DNA from: Bradyrhizobium liaoningense
GTDB taxonomy: Bacteria; Pseudomonadota; Alphaproteobacteria; Rhizobiales; Xanthobacteraceae
Assembly: GCF_018130955.1 (NCBI RefSeq)
Contig: NZ_JAFCJM010000003.1
Location: forward strand, 186,001-250,000
Direction: 5' to 3'
Length of the DNA: 64,000 nucleotides
Shown: positions 52,782-61,569 of the stretch, piece after piece
How positions within the stretch are numbered: the first letter of the stretch is position 1
Layout of the letters: each line of letters starts with the position of its first letter
Notes under the pieces: generated by a model
Seen by the model: only the letters and a program-made list of their open reading frames with translations
Database searches by the model: none
Told to the model about the DNA's origin: nothing
Position numbers and translations under genes: made by a program

Positions 52782-53771
52782 ATGACGGATCAGGCGATTT
52801 TGGTTACGGGGGCCGCCGGTTTCATCGGTTTTCACGTTGCCCGCCAGCTCCTGGCCGAAGGCCGGCCGGTGATCGGCCTCGACAATCTCAACAGCTATTA
52901 CGATCCCGCGTTGAAGCGCGCGCGGCTCGATGTCCTGCGCGCAGAGCGCGGCTTCTCCTTCGAGCAGATCGACCTTGCGGATCGCGAATCCATGGCTGAT
53001 CTGTTTGGCAAGCACCGGTTTGCCACCGTCGTTCATCTCGGCGCCCAGGCCGGCGTGCGCTACTCGATCGACAATCCGCAGGCCTATGTCGATTCCAACC
53101 TCCAGGGCTTTCTCAACGTGCTGGAGGGATGCCGGCGGAACGGTTGTCGTCATCTCGTCTACGCATCGTCATCGTCCGTTTACGGCGGCAACACAAAAAT
53201 GCCGTTCGCCGAGGACGACAGGACCGATCATCCGGTCAGTTTCTACGCCGCGACCAAGAAGGCCAACGAGGCCATGGCGCAGTCCTACAGCCATCTGTAT
53301 CGGCTGCCCGTCACGGGATTGCGGTTCTTCACCATCTACGGGCCGTGGGGCCGCCCCGACATGGCCATGTTTCTGTTCGTAAACGCGATCATGGAAGGAC
53401 GACCGATCCGGCTCTTTAACCATGGCAAGATGCGTCGCGACTTCACCTATGTCGACGATGTCACCCGTGTAGTATCAAGGCTGATCGCACGGATCCCCAC
53501 GGACAATCCGGCTGCCGCCAATGCGCCGTCCAAGATCTACAATGTCGGCAACCACCATCCGGAGGAACTGATGCACGTGGTCGGGCTCATCGAGCGCGCA
53601 TTGGGCCGGACCGCAATCAAGGAAATGCTGCCGATGCAGCCGGGAGACGTGCCCGCAACTTTCGCTGATGTCGCCGATCTGATGCGCGATACCGGATTTG
53701 CACCGTCGACCCCGATCGAGGACGGCGTCCGAAATTTCGTCGCCTGGTATCGCGACTATTACAAGGTCTGA
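52782..53771 (+). CDS. UDP-glucuronate 4-epimerase-like (LspL-type) SDR
   Basis: A 329-residue extended SDR. ILVTGAAGFIGFHVARQLLA binds NAD; LDNLNSYYDPALKRARL, LGAQAGVRYSIDNPQAYVDS and FYAATKKANEAMAQSYSHLY (Tyr-x-x-x-Lys) are the blocks of the UDP-GlcA 4-epimerase group known in rhizobia as LpsL/LspL. It makes UDP-galacturonate for LPS. ATG 52782 is chosen; the upstream extension contains a low-complexity repeat and is rejected. manC starts one base after its stop. Confidence 0.85.
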   Translation: MTDQAILVTGAAGFIGFHVARQLLAEGRPVIGLDNLNSYYDPALKRARLDVLRAERGFSFEQIDLADRESMADLFGKHRFATVVHLGAQAGVRYSIDNPQAYVDSNLQGFLNVLEGCRRNGCRHLVYASSSSVYGGNTKMPFAEDDRTDHPVSFYAATKKANEAMAQSYSHLYRLPVTGLRFFTIYGPWGRPDMAMFLFVNAIMEGRPIRLFNHGKMRRDFTYVDDVTRVVSRLIARIPTDNPAAANAPSKIYNVGNHHPEELMHVVGLIERALGRTAIKEMLPMQPGDVPATFADVADLMRDTGFAPSTPIEDGVRNFVAWYRDYYKV

Positions 53772-53772
53772 G

Positions 53773-55191
53773 ATGACGATGGATAAACGTATCATTCCCC
53801 TCATCATGTGCGGCGGTGCCGGCACGCGTCTGTGGCCGGCCTCGCGCGAGGTGCGGCCAAAACAGTTCCTGCCGCTGTTCGGCACGCGCTCGACGTTCCA
53901 GGACACGCTGCTGCGCGTCTCGGACGCTGCGCTGTTCGATCGTCCTGTTGTCATCACCAATGCGGCCTATCGCTTCATGGTGCTGGAGCAACTGGCCGAG
54001 ATTGGCATCGAGGCCGACATTCTGCTCGAGCCGATGCGCCGGGATTCCGGTCCGGCGATTGCCGCGGGTGCGGCCTTCGCGCAAACCCGCGACAAGGAAG
54101 CGGTCGTGCTGGCGCTCGCCGCCGACCACGTGGTGAAGGATGCCGCCGCCTTCGTCGCCGCCTGCCGCCAGGGACTGGTCGCGGCGCAAGCCGGGCGGAT
54201 CGTCACCTTCGGCGTCAAGCCGGAGCGGCCTGCGACTGAGTACGGCTACATCAATCCGGGCGATGCGATTTCGGGCGAGGTGCAAGCGGTCGCAAAGTTC
54301 GTCGAGAAGCCGGACGCCGTGAAGGCATCCGACTATGTCAACTCCGGCTATCTCTGGAACAGCGGCAACTTCATGTTCCCGGCCGCGGTGCTGCTCGACG
54401 AATATCGCAATGTCGATGCGGCGAGCGTGCAGGCCGTGTCTGACGCGGTTGCCCATGCGGGCCGCGACCTCGGCTTCGTGACGCTGGACCCGACGGCGTT
54501 CGGTGCGGCGAAGGCGATCTCGATCGACTATGCCGTGATGGAGAAGACCGCGCGCGCCGCGGTGGTGCCGGTGTCCTGCGGCTGGTCCGATGTCGGCTCC
54601 TGGCACGCAGTGTGGGAATTGTCCGACAAGGACGCGCAGGGCAATGCCGCGCACGGCACCGCCGTGTTCGAGGATTCCCGCAACTGCAACGTCACGACCG
54701 ATCATGCGCTGGTCGCGCTCGAAGGCGTCGACGATCTCGTCGTGGTGGCAACCGCCGACGCGGTTCTGGTGTCGCGCCAGAAGGACGCCAATGGCCTGAA
54801 GCGTCTCGTGACCAAGCTCAAGGCGGTCGCGCCCAAGGTGACCGAGGAGCATCTGAAGGTGCATCGCCCCTGGGGCAGCTATCAGTCGGTCGACAATGGC
54901 GAGCGCCACCAGGTCAAGCGCATCGTGGTGAAGCCGGGCGGGCGGCTGTCGCTGCAGAAGCATCACCATCGCGCAGAGCACTGGATCGTGGTCCGCGGGG
55001 CGGCCCGCGTCACCGTCAACGAGACCGTGAAGACGGTGCACGAGAATGAGTCGATCTACATCCCGATGGGCGCGGTCCACCGGATGGAGAACCCCGGTAA
55101 AATCATGCTGGAACTGATCGAGGTCCAGACCGGCAGCTATCTCGGGGAAGACGATATCATCCGGATTGAAGACGACTATCAAAGGTCGTAA
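53773..55191 (+). CDS. manC: Mannose-1-phosphate guanylyltransferase / mannose-6-phosphate isomerase
   Basis: A 472-residue bifunctional enzyme. The N-terminal nucleotidyltransferase has PLIMCGGAGTRLWPASREVR and PKQFLPLFGTRSTFQDTLLR, then AADHVVKDAAAF and FVEKPDAVKA. The C-terminal cupin isomerase part has HRPWGSYQSVDNGERHQVKR and LSLQKHHHRAEHWIVVRGAA with metal-binding histidines. It makes GDP-mannose for mannosylated LPS (LpcC) or for GDP-fucose-type sugars. Start ATG 53773 overlaps closely with the preceding stop; ATG 53779 is possible. Confidence 0.92.
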   Translation: MTMDKRIIPLIMCGGAGTRLWPASREVRPKQFLPLFGTRSTFQDTLLRVSDAALFDRPVVITNAAYRFMVLEQLAEIGIEADILLEPMRRDSGPAIAAGAAFAQTRDKEAVVLALAADHVVKDAAAFVAACRQGLVAAQAGRIVTFGVKPERPATEYGYINPGDAISGEVQAVAKFVEKPDAVKASDYVNSGYLWNSGNFMFPAAVLLDEYRNVDAASVQAVSDAVAHAGRDLGFVTLDPTAFGAAKAISIDYAVMEKTARAAVVPVSCGWSDVGSWHAVWELSDKDAQGNAAHGTAVFEDSRNCNVTTDHALVALEGVDDLVVVATADAVLVSRQKDANGLKRLVTKLKAVAPKVTEEHLKVHRPWGSYQSVDNGERHQVKRIVVKPGGRLSLQKHHHRAEHWIVVRGAARVTVNETVKTVHENESIYIPMGAVHRMENPGKIMLELIEVQTGSYLGEDDIIRIEDDYQRS

Positions 55192-55374
55192 CCAGCGAGC
55201 TCCGAATCACGCGATCCGGGCCGGCCACGGCGGTAAAAGTCGGCGCTAAGGCCCGGTGAACGTGTAACTTTTTGAATCAAATCGTGTCCGGGTAGGTATC
55301 TCGGCATTCGCCACATTTGTGGCGACGTGCTAGGAGGGTGGCCGGGGATTTGCGTTGAATCGGGGTTCGAACAC

Positions 55375-56391
55375 ATGAGTTCCAAAGCGTCTGCACCGGC
55401 CAATGCGGGCTTGAAGTCCGGCCTGCGCGTCGGCGTCATCGGCGCGGGCGTCATGGGCAGCAACCATGCGCGCGTGCTTAGCGGTTTGCCGGGCGTCAGC
55501 CTGGTCGGCGTCGTCGATCCGTCTCCGGCGCACCGGACGCGGGCAACCGAACTCGCCAATTGCGTGAGCTTCGAAAACCTCGATCAGCTCTTTGCCGAAG
55601 GCGTCGATGCGGTCACCGTGGCGGCTCCGACCCATCTGCATCACGAGATCGCGCTCGCCTGCATCGCCAACAACATTCACGTCCTCGTCGAGAAGCCGAT
55701 CGCTTCCACGGTCGAGGAGGGACGCGAGATCGTGGCGGCGGCGCAGGCCGCCGGCGTCACGCTGATGGTCGGCCATGTCGAGCGCTTCAACCCGGCGGTC
55801 GCGGCCGTCAAGCAGGCGATCGCGGGCGAGGACATCCTCTCGATCGCGATCACCCGTGTCGGTCCGTTCCCGCCGCGCATGTCGAATGTCGGCGTGGTCA
55901 TCGACCTCGCGGTGCACGACATCGATCTGATCCGCTGGTTCACCGAGTCCGATATCGTCGAGGTGCAGCCGCAGCTCTCGAGCGCGGTTGCAGAGCGCGA
56001 GGACATCGCGCTCTTGCAGTTCCGCACCGCCAACGGCGTGCTCGCCCACATCAACACCAACTGGCTGACGCCGTTCAAGGCGCGCAGCGTCACGGTCGCG
56101 ACCCGCGGCAAGTATGTCATGGGCGACCTGTTGACGCGCCAGGTCACCGAATGTTTTGGCTTCAAGCCTGACGGCGCCTATTCGATGCGGCATCTGCCGG
56201 TCGGTCATGACGAGCCGCTGCGCGCCGAGCTGATCTCGTTCCTCAACGCCGTGCGTCACGGCGAGACGCCGGCAGTGACCGGCGACGAGGGCGTCGCCAG
56301 CCTTGAAATCGCCACGCGCTGCCTGGAAACGCCGAGCCGGCCGGCTGCGGCCTCCGTGGCCCGCAAGGGACCGCGCCGCGTCGCCGGCTGA
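55375..56391 (+). CDS. Gfo/Idh/MocA-family oxidoreductase, probably UDP-GlcNAc 3-dehydrogenase (GnnA-like)
   Basis: A 338-residue protein with N-terminal NAD(P) site RVGVIGAGVMGSNHARVLSG and the family block HVLVEKPIASTVEEGREIV with the conserved Lys, then AHINTNWLTPFKARSVTVAT. Next to it is a sugar aminotransferase. In known pathways such a pair (GnnA/GnnB) oxidises and transaminates C3 of UDP-GlcNAc to the 2,3-diamino sugar of lipid A. Bradyrhizobium lipid A is known to contain 2,3-diaminoglucose, which supports the assignment, but WlbA/WbpB-type alternatives exist. ATG 55375 is chosen by homology. Confidence 0.75.
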   Translation: MSSKASAPANAGLKSGLRVGVIGAGVMGSNHARVLSGLPGVSLVGVVDPSPAHRTRATELANCVSFENLDQLFAEGVDAVTVAAPTHLHHEIALACIANNIHVLVEKPIASTVEEGREIVAAAQAAGVTLMVGHVERFNPAVAAVKQAIAGEDILSIAITRVGPFPPRMSNVGVVIDLAVHDIDLIRWFTESDIVEVQPQLSSAVAEREDIALLQFRTANGVLAHINTNWLTPFKARSVTVATRGKYVMGDLLTRQVTECFGFKPDGAYSMRHLPVGHDEPLRAELISFLNAVRHGETPAVTGDEGVASLEIATRCLETPSRPAAASVARKGPRRVAG

Positions 56392-56400
56392 TCCCGATCC

Positions 56401-57582
56401 ATGTCGAGTACTCAAATTTCGCAAGGCGCCATGAACCAGCATCTGCGTTCCGATCCCATTCCGTTCATCGACATCGCCGCGCAGCGCCGCCGGCTCGGCG
56501 CCTCGCTCGATGCAGCCGTTGCCCGCGTTCTCAACCATTGCCAGTTCGTCAACGGCCCCGAGGTCGCCGAGTTCGAGAAGCAGCTCGCAGCCTATTGCGG
56601 CTCCAAGCACGTGATCGGCTGCGCCAGCGGGACGGATGCGCTGCTGATGGTGCTGATGGCGAAGAATGTCGGCCCCGGCGATGCCGTGCTCTGTCCGTCG
56701 TTCACCTTCATCGCAACCGCTTCGCCGGCGGCGCGGACCGGCGCCACGCCGGTCTATGTCGACGTCGACGAATCGACCTTCAACATGAGCGCCGAGTCCC
56801 TGAAGCGCGGCGTCGCGACCGCGCGGAAGGCCGGCCTCAGGCCCGTCGCGGTCATTCCGGTCGATCTGTTCGGGCAGCCCGCCGATCACGACGCCATTGC
56901 CGAGGTCGCCAAGGCCGAAGGCCTGTTCGTGATCGATGACGCAGCCCAGGGCTTTGGCGCGAGCTACAAGGGCCGCAAGCTCGGCAGCCTGGCCCATGCC
57001 ACCACGACCAGCTTCTTCCCGGCCAAGCCGCTCGGCTGCTTCGGCGACGGCGGCGCGATCTTCACCGATGACGACGAACTTGCCGCCACGCTGCGCAGCA
57101 TCCGCGTGCACGGGCAGGGCGTCGACAAATACGACAACGTCCGCCTCGGCCTGACCGGCCGGCTCGACACCATGCAGGCCGCGATCCTGATCGAGAAGCT
57201 CAAGATATTTGACGACGAGATCGCCGCCCGCAACAAGGTCGCCGAGCGCTATGCCCGCGGCCTGTCCAACGTCGTCACCGTGCCGCGTCTCGCGCCCGGC
57301 TGCACCTCGGTCTGGGCGCAGTACACGATCCGACTGCCAGAGGGCACCGATCGCGACGGCTTTGCCGCCGCGCTGAAGGCCCAGGGCGTGCCGACCGCGA
57401 TCTATTACGGCAAGTCGATGCATCAGCAGACCGCCTATAAGCAGTATCCGGTCGCCGAGGGCGGGCTGCCGGGCTGCGAGAGCCTGTCGCAGGACGTCAT
57501 CAGCCTGCCGATGCATGCCTATCTCGACGAGGCGGCCCAGGAGCGGATCATCGCCGCTGTGCGCGGCGCGATTTCAACCTGA
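56401..57582 (+). CDS. DegT/DnrJ/EryC1-type sugar aminotransferase, probably GnnB-like
   Basis: A 393-residue PLP enzyme. GCASGTDALLMVLMAKNVGP, CPSFTFIATASPAARTGATP, VIDDAAQGFGASYKGRKLGS and FFPAKPLGCFGDGGAIF, with the PLP Lys in the last block, are the family landmarks. It starts 9 bases after the oxidoreductase. The pair suits UDP-3-keto-GlcNAc amination (GnnB) or the related WbpE reaction; the missing WbpA/WbpD/WbpI genes nearby favour the lipid A pathway. ATG 56401 or 56431 may be the start. Confidence 0.8.
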   Translation: MSSTQISQGAMNQHLRSDPIPFIDIAAQRRRLGASLDAAVARVLNHCQFVNGPEVAEFEKQLAAYCGSKHVIGCASGTDALLMVLMAKNVGPGDAVLCPSFTFIATASPAARTGATPVYVDVDESTFNMSAESLKRGVATARKAGLRPVAVIPVDLFGQPADHDAIAEVAKAEGLFVIDDAAQGFGASYKGRKLGSLAHATTTSFFPAKPLGCFGDGGAIFTDDDELAATLRSIRVHGQGVDKYDNVRLGLTGRLDTMQAAILIEKLKIFDDEIAARNKVAERYARGLSNVVTVPRLAPGCTSVWAQYTIRLPEGTDRDGFAAALKAQGVPTAIYYGKSMHQQTAYKQYPVAEGGLPGCESLSQDVISLPMHAYLDEAAQERIIAAVRGAIST

Positions 57583-57592
57583 TTTCGGTTCA

Positions 57593-57715
57593 CCTCTCCC
57601 GCTTGCGGGAGAGGTCGCGCCGAAGGCGCCGGGTGAGGGCTTTCTCCACACGGGGAGCCCTCATTGCGGAAGCACCCCCACCCCAACCCTCCCCCGCAAG
57701 CGGGAGAGGGAGCGC
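57593..57715. repeat. CTCTCCCGC palindromic repeat, copy 2
   Basis: The dyads CCTCTCCCGCTTGCGGGAGA and CCCCGCAAGCGGGAGAGG frame about 120 bases, a shorter version of the 45717-45890 element without its extra central dyad. It lies between gnnB-like and murJ. Confidence 0.75.
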
Positions 57716-57770
57716 ACCTCCTTCGCGGTTTGCACCTAGACCTAATCGTCTCATGCTCTAGAAGGGACGG

Positions 57771-59300
57771 ATGCTCGGACGCATCTTCACGGTCGGCGGA
57801 TACACGCTGCTTTCGCGGCTGACGGGATTTGCCCGCGACATCATGCTCGCGGCGATCCTGGGCGCGGGGCCGGTCGCGGACGCCTTCTTCGTGGCGCTGC
57901 GCCTGCCCAACCATTTCCGCTCGATTTTTGCCGAGGGCGCGTTCAACGCCGCCTGGGTCCCTGCCTACGCCCATGTCCATGGCGAGAAGGGGGAGGCGGC
58001 CGCAAAACTGTTCGCCGACCGCATCTTCACCCTGCTGCTCGCCTCGCAACTCGTGCTGCTGATCGTGGCCTGGCTGTTCATGCCGCAGGCGATGACCATC
58101 CTGGCGCCCGGCTTCAGCGAGGATGCCGAGCAGCGCAAGCTCGCGATCGAGCTGACGCGAATCACCTTTCCCTACCTGCTGCTGATCACGCTGGTGACGC
58201 TCTATGGCGGCATGCTCAACGTGATGCAGCGCTTTGCAAGTGCGGCGGCCGCGTCGATCTTCCTCAACATCTCGATGATGATGACGCTGGCGCTCGCCGC
58301 CTGGTTTCCCAGTGCGGGGCATGCCGCCGCCTGGGGCGTCCTGATTTCGGGCTTCCTGCAATATTTCCTGCTCGCGGGCGATCTCGCGCGCCACGGCGGC
58401 CTGCCGCGCTTTGCGCCGCTCAAGCTCGACGAAGACGTCCGCAGCTTCTTTAGAGCGTTAGGCCCCGCGACGCTGGGCTCGATGGGCACGCAGGTCGCGC
58501 TGTTCGCCGACACCATCATCGCGACCTTCCTGCCCGCAGGCGCGCTGTCGGCGCTCTATTATGCCGACCGCCTCAATCAGCTGCCGATCGGCGTCATCGG
58601 CATCGCCATCGGCACGGTATTGCTGCCGGAGATGTCGCGGCGGATCACGGCCAGCGACCATGACGGCGCGATGAAGGCCCAGCGCCGCGCCTTCGATTTC
58701 ACGCTGCTGTTTTCGATCCCCTTCGTTGCGGCCTTCATCACCGTCCCCGACGCGATCATGCGCGCGCTGTTTGCCCGCGGGGCGTTCTCGAAGGCCGATG
58801 CCGCTGCCGCCGGCGCGACGCTCGCGGCCTATGCCATCGGTTTGGTTCCCTTCGTGCTGATCCGCAGCGCGGTCGCGACCTTCTATGCGCGCAAGGATAC
58901 CGCGACGCCGGTTCGGGCCTCGCTGACCGGCATCGCGGTCAACGTCGCGCTCAAGGTTGCCTTGATGGGTTCGCTGGCCCAGATCGGCCTGGCGCTGGCA
59001 ACAGCCGTCGGCGTCTGGACCAATCTGCTGTTGGTGCTCTTTTTCGCGGTGCGGCGAGGTTTTCTCGTGCTGGACCGCGCCTGGCTCTCGTCGCTCGCCA
59101 AATTCCTCGTGACCGGCATCATCCTCGCGGCGGCCTTCTGGCTGATTGCGCGCTTCTGCGCGACCACTTTCGCTCCCACCCAGCCCTTCCGGGACGAACT
59201 GACACTGCTCGTGCTCGCCGTCGGAGGGACGATCATGTATGCGCTCGCGATCCTCGCGTTGTTTGGCCGCCGCTGGCTTGTGTCGCTGCTGCGCGGCTAG
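57771..59300 (+). CDS. murJ: Lipid II flippase MurJ
   Basis: A 509-residue inner-membrane protein with about fourteen hydrophobic helices. MLGRIFTVGGYTLLSRLTGF and RDIMLAAILGAGPVADAFFV are the standard start, NHFRSIFAEGAFNAAWVPAY is the conserved signature loop, and FARGAFSKADAAAAGATLAA is a central MurJ block. It flips the peptidoglycan precursor lipid II and is essential in most Gram-negative bacteria. ATG 57771 follows AAGGGACGG. No close operon partner follows; the next gene is 174 bases away. Confidence 0.93.
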   Translation: MLGRIFTVGGYTLLSRLTGFARDIMLAAILGAGPVADAFFVALRLPNHFRSIFAEGAFNAAWVPAYAHVHGEKGEAAAKLFADRIFTLLLASQLVLLIVAWLFMPQAMTILAPGFSEDAEQRKLAIELTRITFPYLLLITLVTLYGGMLNVMQRFASAAAASIFLNISMMMTLALAAWFPSAGHAAAWGVLISGFLQYFLLAGDLARHGGLPRFAPLKLDEDVRSFFRALGPATLGSMGTQVALFADTIIATFLPAGALSALYYADRLNQLPIGVIGIAIGTVLLPEMSRRITASDHDGAMKAQRRAFDFTLLFSIPFVAAFITVPDAIMRALFARGAFSKADAAAAGATLAAYAIGLVPFVLIRSAVATFYARKDTATPVRASLTGIAVNVALKVALMGSLAQIGLALATAVGVWTNLLLVLFFAVRRGFLVLDRAWLSSLAKFLVTGIILAAAFWLIARFCATTFAPTQPFRDELTLLVLAVGGTIMYALAILALFGRRWLVSLLRG

Positions 59301-59474
59301 GTGTGTAATCCCCAAGCAATCCTCGGAGTCCACGTACCTGTGGAATCGAGAAACTTTTTGCCAAGACAGGCTCTGTCTCGAGCTTCCGTTTGACACCCAT
59401 GCGCATCTACCCCAGATTGCATCTTCATGGGAGGTGCTGTGGCGCAACAGCACCGGTTTTCTGGCGGCACACCG

Positions 59475-60653
59475 ATGAGACCGAAACGACCTTGGGTTGG
59501 CATATTCATTAGCATTTGTTGTCTCGTCGGCTCCATCTCTGTGTCGGCTCAGAACCCTGCGGGGGATGATTCTGCCTGGAACGAGTGCAGCAAAGCTCCG
59601 ACAAAGATCTGTCTCATCGACGAAGCTATTCGCGGGTTGCAAGGCGCGGATGATGCGACTGCGCGTGCGATGATTGGACTGGCGCAGGCCAAGGCCGGGC
59701 AGAAGCAAGACGCGCTCGTCAGCTTCCAACGTGCATTGACGATCGTCCAATCGCCGGCGCTCAATCAAGTGCGAGGATCACTCGCATCCGGGATTGCATT
59801 CGCTCAAGCGGAAGCCGGGTTTGCCAGCGACGCTGCAGCTACCTTTTTGCTCGCAACAGCATATTCGATGACAAGCGGGCGCGGCGCGGTCGAGCTTGAG
59901 GCGATTGGCCGGCAGCAGGCCCGCGTGGGCTACATTGAAGCTGCGACGAAGACCGCGACATCGATTGGCGATGCGCGCGCTTCATCAATGGTGATGCGTG
60001 CCGTCGTTGATGCTCACCTCAAAATTGGGCGGATGATCGAGGCCGCCGCAATTGCGCAATCCATCGTTCATGAGCAGATTCGCGCCGACGCAATCGCAGC
60101 CGTCGTTAAGTCGCTCGCCAGTGCAGGGGAAATCTCCGAGGCTCAGCGGTTGGTATCAGCGATCGCGCGGGACGAATCTAGTGCCGGCGCCCGCGCCGAA
60201 CTCGCCAGAGGGCAATTCAAGGCCGGGCTGACAGACGAGGCAAACAGGAATTTCGACCAGGCTTGCAGCGCGGCACGGTTGATTCAAGATGACGTGCGCC
60301 GCACACAGGTACTGGGCAATATCGCTCAGGCGCAAGCGGGCGCGGGACTGGCGTCAGCCGCGTCGGCGACGCTTACGGAAGCGCTTAGCACGATTAATCC
60401 GGTCAGCCCACCGAGGCCGCGAGCGGCGATCGGCATCCTGGTCAACGCGGAAGCTGAGATAGGAAATTTTGCCGGTGCGGCCAAGCTGGCGCGGGCCGAG
60501 GACAACGCACAGTGGCGGTCGGTTTTGCTCTACGCGATAGTTAAAGCCGAAGCGAAGAGCGGGAAAATCCGCGAGGCTATCGATTTGGCTCGATCGATCG
60601 AAGTCGCGCAGGCCCGATCGTTGGCGTTGGCCGAAGTCGCGCTGGCATTGTGA
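59475..60653 (+). CDS. Exported alpha-helical repeat protein (TPR-like)
   Basis: A 392-residue protein with a signal peptide (RPKRPWVGIFISICCLVGSI, cleavage near SVSAQ). The mature part is a chain of about ten Ala-rich helix pairs such as ARAMIGLAQAKAGQKQDALV, GSLASGIAFAQAEAGFASDA and AAIGILVNAEAEIGNFAGAA, which look like degenerate TPR or Sel1-type repeats. No enzyme motif is seen. It is probably a periplasmic scaffold. ATG 59475 is chosen for the signal peptide; a longer frame upstream is unlikely. Confidence 0.65.
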   Translation: MRPKRPWVGIFISICCLVGSISVSAQNPAGDDSAWNECSKAPTKICLIDEAIRGLQGADDATARAMIGLAQAKAGQKQDALVSFQRALTIVQSPALNQVRGSLASGIAFAQAEAGFASDAAATFLLATAYSMTSGRGAVELEAIGRQQARVGYIEAATKTATSIGDARASSMVMRAVVDAHLKIGRMIEAAAIAQSIVHEQIRADAIAAVVKSLASAGEISEAQRLVSAIARDESSAGARAELARGQFKAGLTDEANRNFDQACSAARLIQDDVRRTQVLGNIAQAQAGAGLASAASATLTEALSTINPVSPPRPRAAIGILVNAEAEIGNFAGAAKLARAEDNAQWRSVLLYAIVKAEAKSGKIREAIDLARSIEVAQARSLALAEVALAL

Positions 60654-60762
60654 GGGGCTGGCGCGGCACGCCAATGCGCCGGGGCGAGGTGCTCGCCCCC
60701 AGGATGCAAGGGACGTCTGCACATCTCTTGATTTTGCGCGATCGTCGTGGTAGTGGCGGCGC

Positions 60763-60840
60763 ATGAACAAATCGGTGCGCACCGTCAGCTTCACGCACAT
60801 GACCCGCTTCGGCTGGGCCGTGGAAGGAGTCGCGCGCTAG
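60763..60840 (+). CDS. Possible 25-residue leader peptide
   Basis: ATG 60763 to TAG 60840 encodes 25 residues starting MNKSVRTVSFTHMTRFGWAV, directly before a strong terminator. The ribosome site is weak. It may be a real small protein, a leader peptide, or chance. It is listed because of its position 28 bases before the hairpin and upstream of a DUF1127 gene. Confidence 0.35.
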   Translation: MNKSVRTVSFTHMTRFGWAVEGVAR

Positions 60841-60867
60841 GAATTCGACGACGACATCTTTTCACCA

Positions 60868-60900
60868 GGCCCCGTCGGCATCGGACGGGGCCTTTTATTT
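60868..60900 (+). terminator. Rho-independent terminator upstream of the DUF1127 gene
   Basis: GGCCCCGTC-GGCATCG-GACGGGGCC is a nine-pair GC stem followed by TTTTATTT, a canonical intrinsic terminator. It lies 38 bases before the DUF1127 start, so it either ends an upstream transcript or attenuates the downstream gene. Confidence 0.85.
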
Positions 60901-60938
60901 GGCCACGCTCCCTGCCGGCACAACAGCAGGAGCATCCG

Positions 60939-61328
60939 ATGCCACCCCAACAGACGAACGTCGCATCCGAGACCGAGCGCGATGCCGCAGCGCTCCGCCT
61001 CGACCTCTCCATCGCATTGCCGAACGACGCAATGGACGCGGCTTTGGCTGCGGCGCACCTCAATGCGTCCATTGCAGCGGAAAAGGAGGCTGCTCGACCG
61101 ACGGCCGCATCGACGTGGAGCGTCTTGAGCCTGCTCAAGCGATATTGGCTTGCGTTTCAGGAGCGGCGTCGGCGCCAGAGCCTGCGAACCGCCTTGCAGG
61201 ACCTGAGTGACAGGGAGCTGATGGATATCGGCTTGACGCGCGGCGAGATCGACTACATCACACCTCAACGAGCTATCGATAGGCTTAGAGATAGCACGGC
61301 CTATCTGTGGAGCCGTGGTGTGATGTAA
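60939..61328 (+). CDS. DUF1127 domain small protein
   Basis: A 129-residue protein with the DUF1127 motif at the C-terminus (WLAFQERRRRQSLRTALQDL, then SDRELMDIGLTRGEIDYI). The preceding 75 residues are Ala-rich and helical. In alphaproteobacteria Arg-rich DUF1127 proteins have been linked to RNA binding and stress or phosphate regulation; these are mostly shorter, so the N-terminal extension is notable. ATG 60939 follows AGGAG at seven bases. Confidence 0.8.
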   Translation: MPPQQTNVASETERDAAALRLDLSIALPNDAMDAALAAAHLNASIAAEKEAARPTAASTWSVLSLLKRYWLAFQERRRRQSLRTALQDLSDRELMDIGLTRGEIDYITPQRAIDRLRDSTAYLWSRGVM

Positions 61329-61336
61329 GTGATCGC

Positions 61337-61453
61337 ATGGCCTATGCGGGCCAATTGGCCGCCGCGACCGAGCGCGTCGAGGAGGTCCGCAGGGTCATCG
61401 ATCTCCACAGGGAAGCGAGCGAGCTGAGGCCTTTCCACGCAATCCCGCTATGA
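61337..61453 (+). CDS. Possible small protein, 38 residues
   Basis: ATG 61337 to TGA 61453 encodes a charged helix (MAYAGQLAAATERVEEVRRV, then REASELRPF). There is no clear ribosome site; it may be spurious. No known family. Confidence 0.25.
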   Translation: MAYAGQLAAATERVEEVRRVIDLHREASELRPFHAIPL

Positions 61454-61569
61454 CGGGCGAGGGGCCTCTTTCCCGGCCTGCGGCCAATGTTCATGGCTAA
61501 AGCCGTTTGCGCTGCCAGCCGATCCGCTGCAATATGGCGGCAAAACAACCAATGGGAAATGGAGACAAG

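Noticed and set aside
55330..57516. Minus-strand open frame of about 730 codons opposite the GnnA/GnnB-like pair
   Set aside because: It spans two clear plus-strand genes and the gap between them, has no motif, and is best explained by high GC codon bias.
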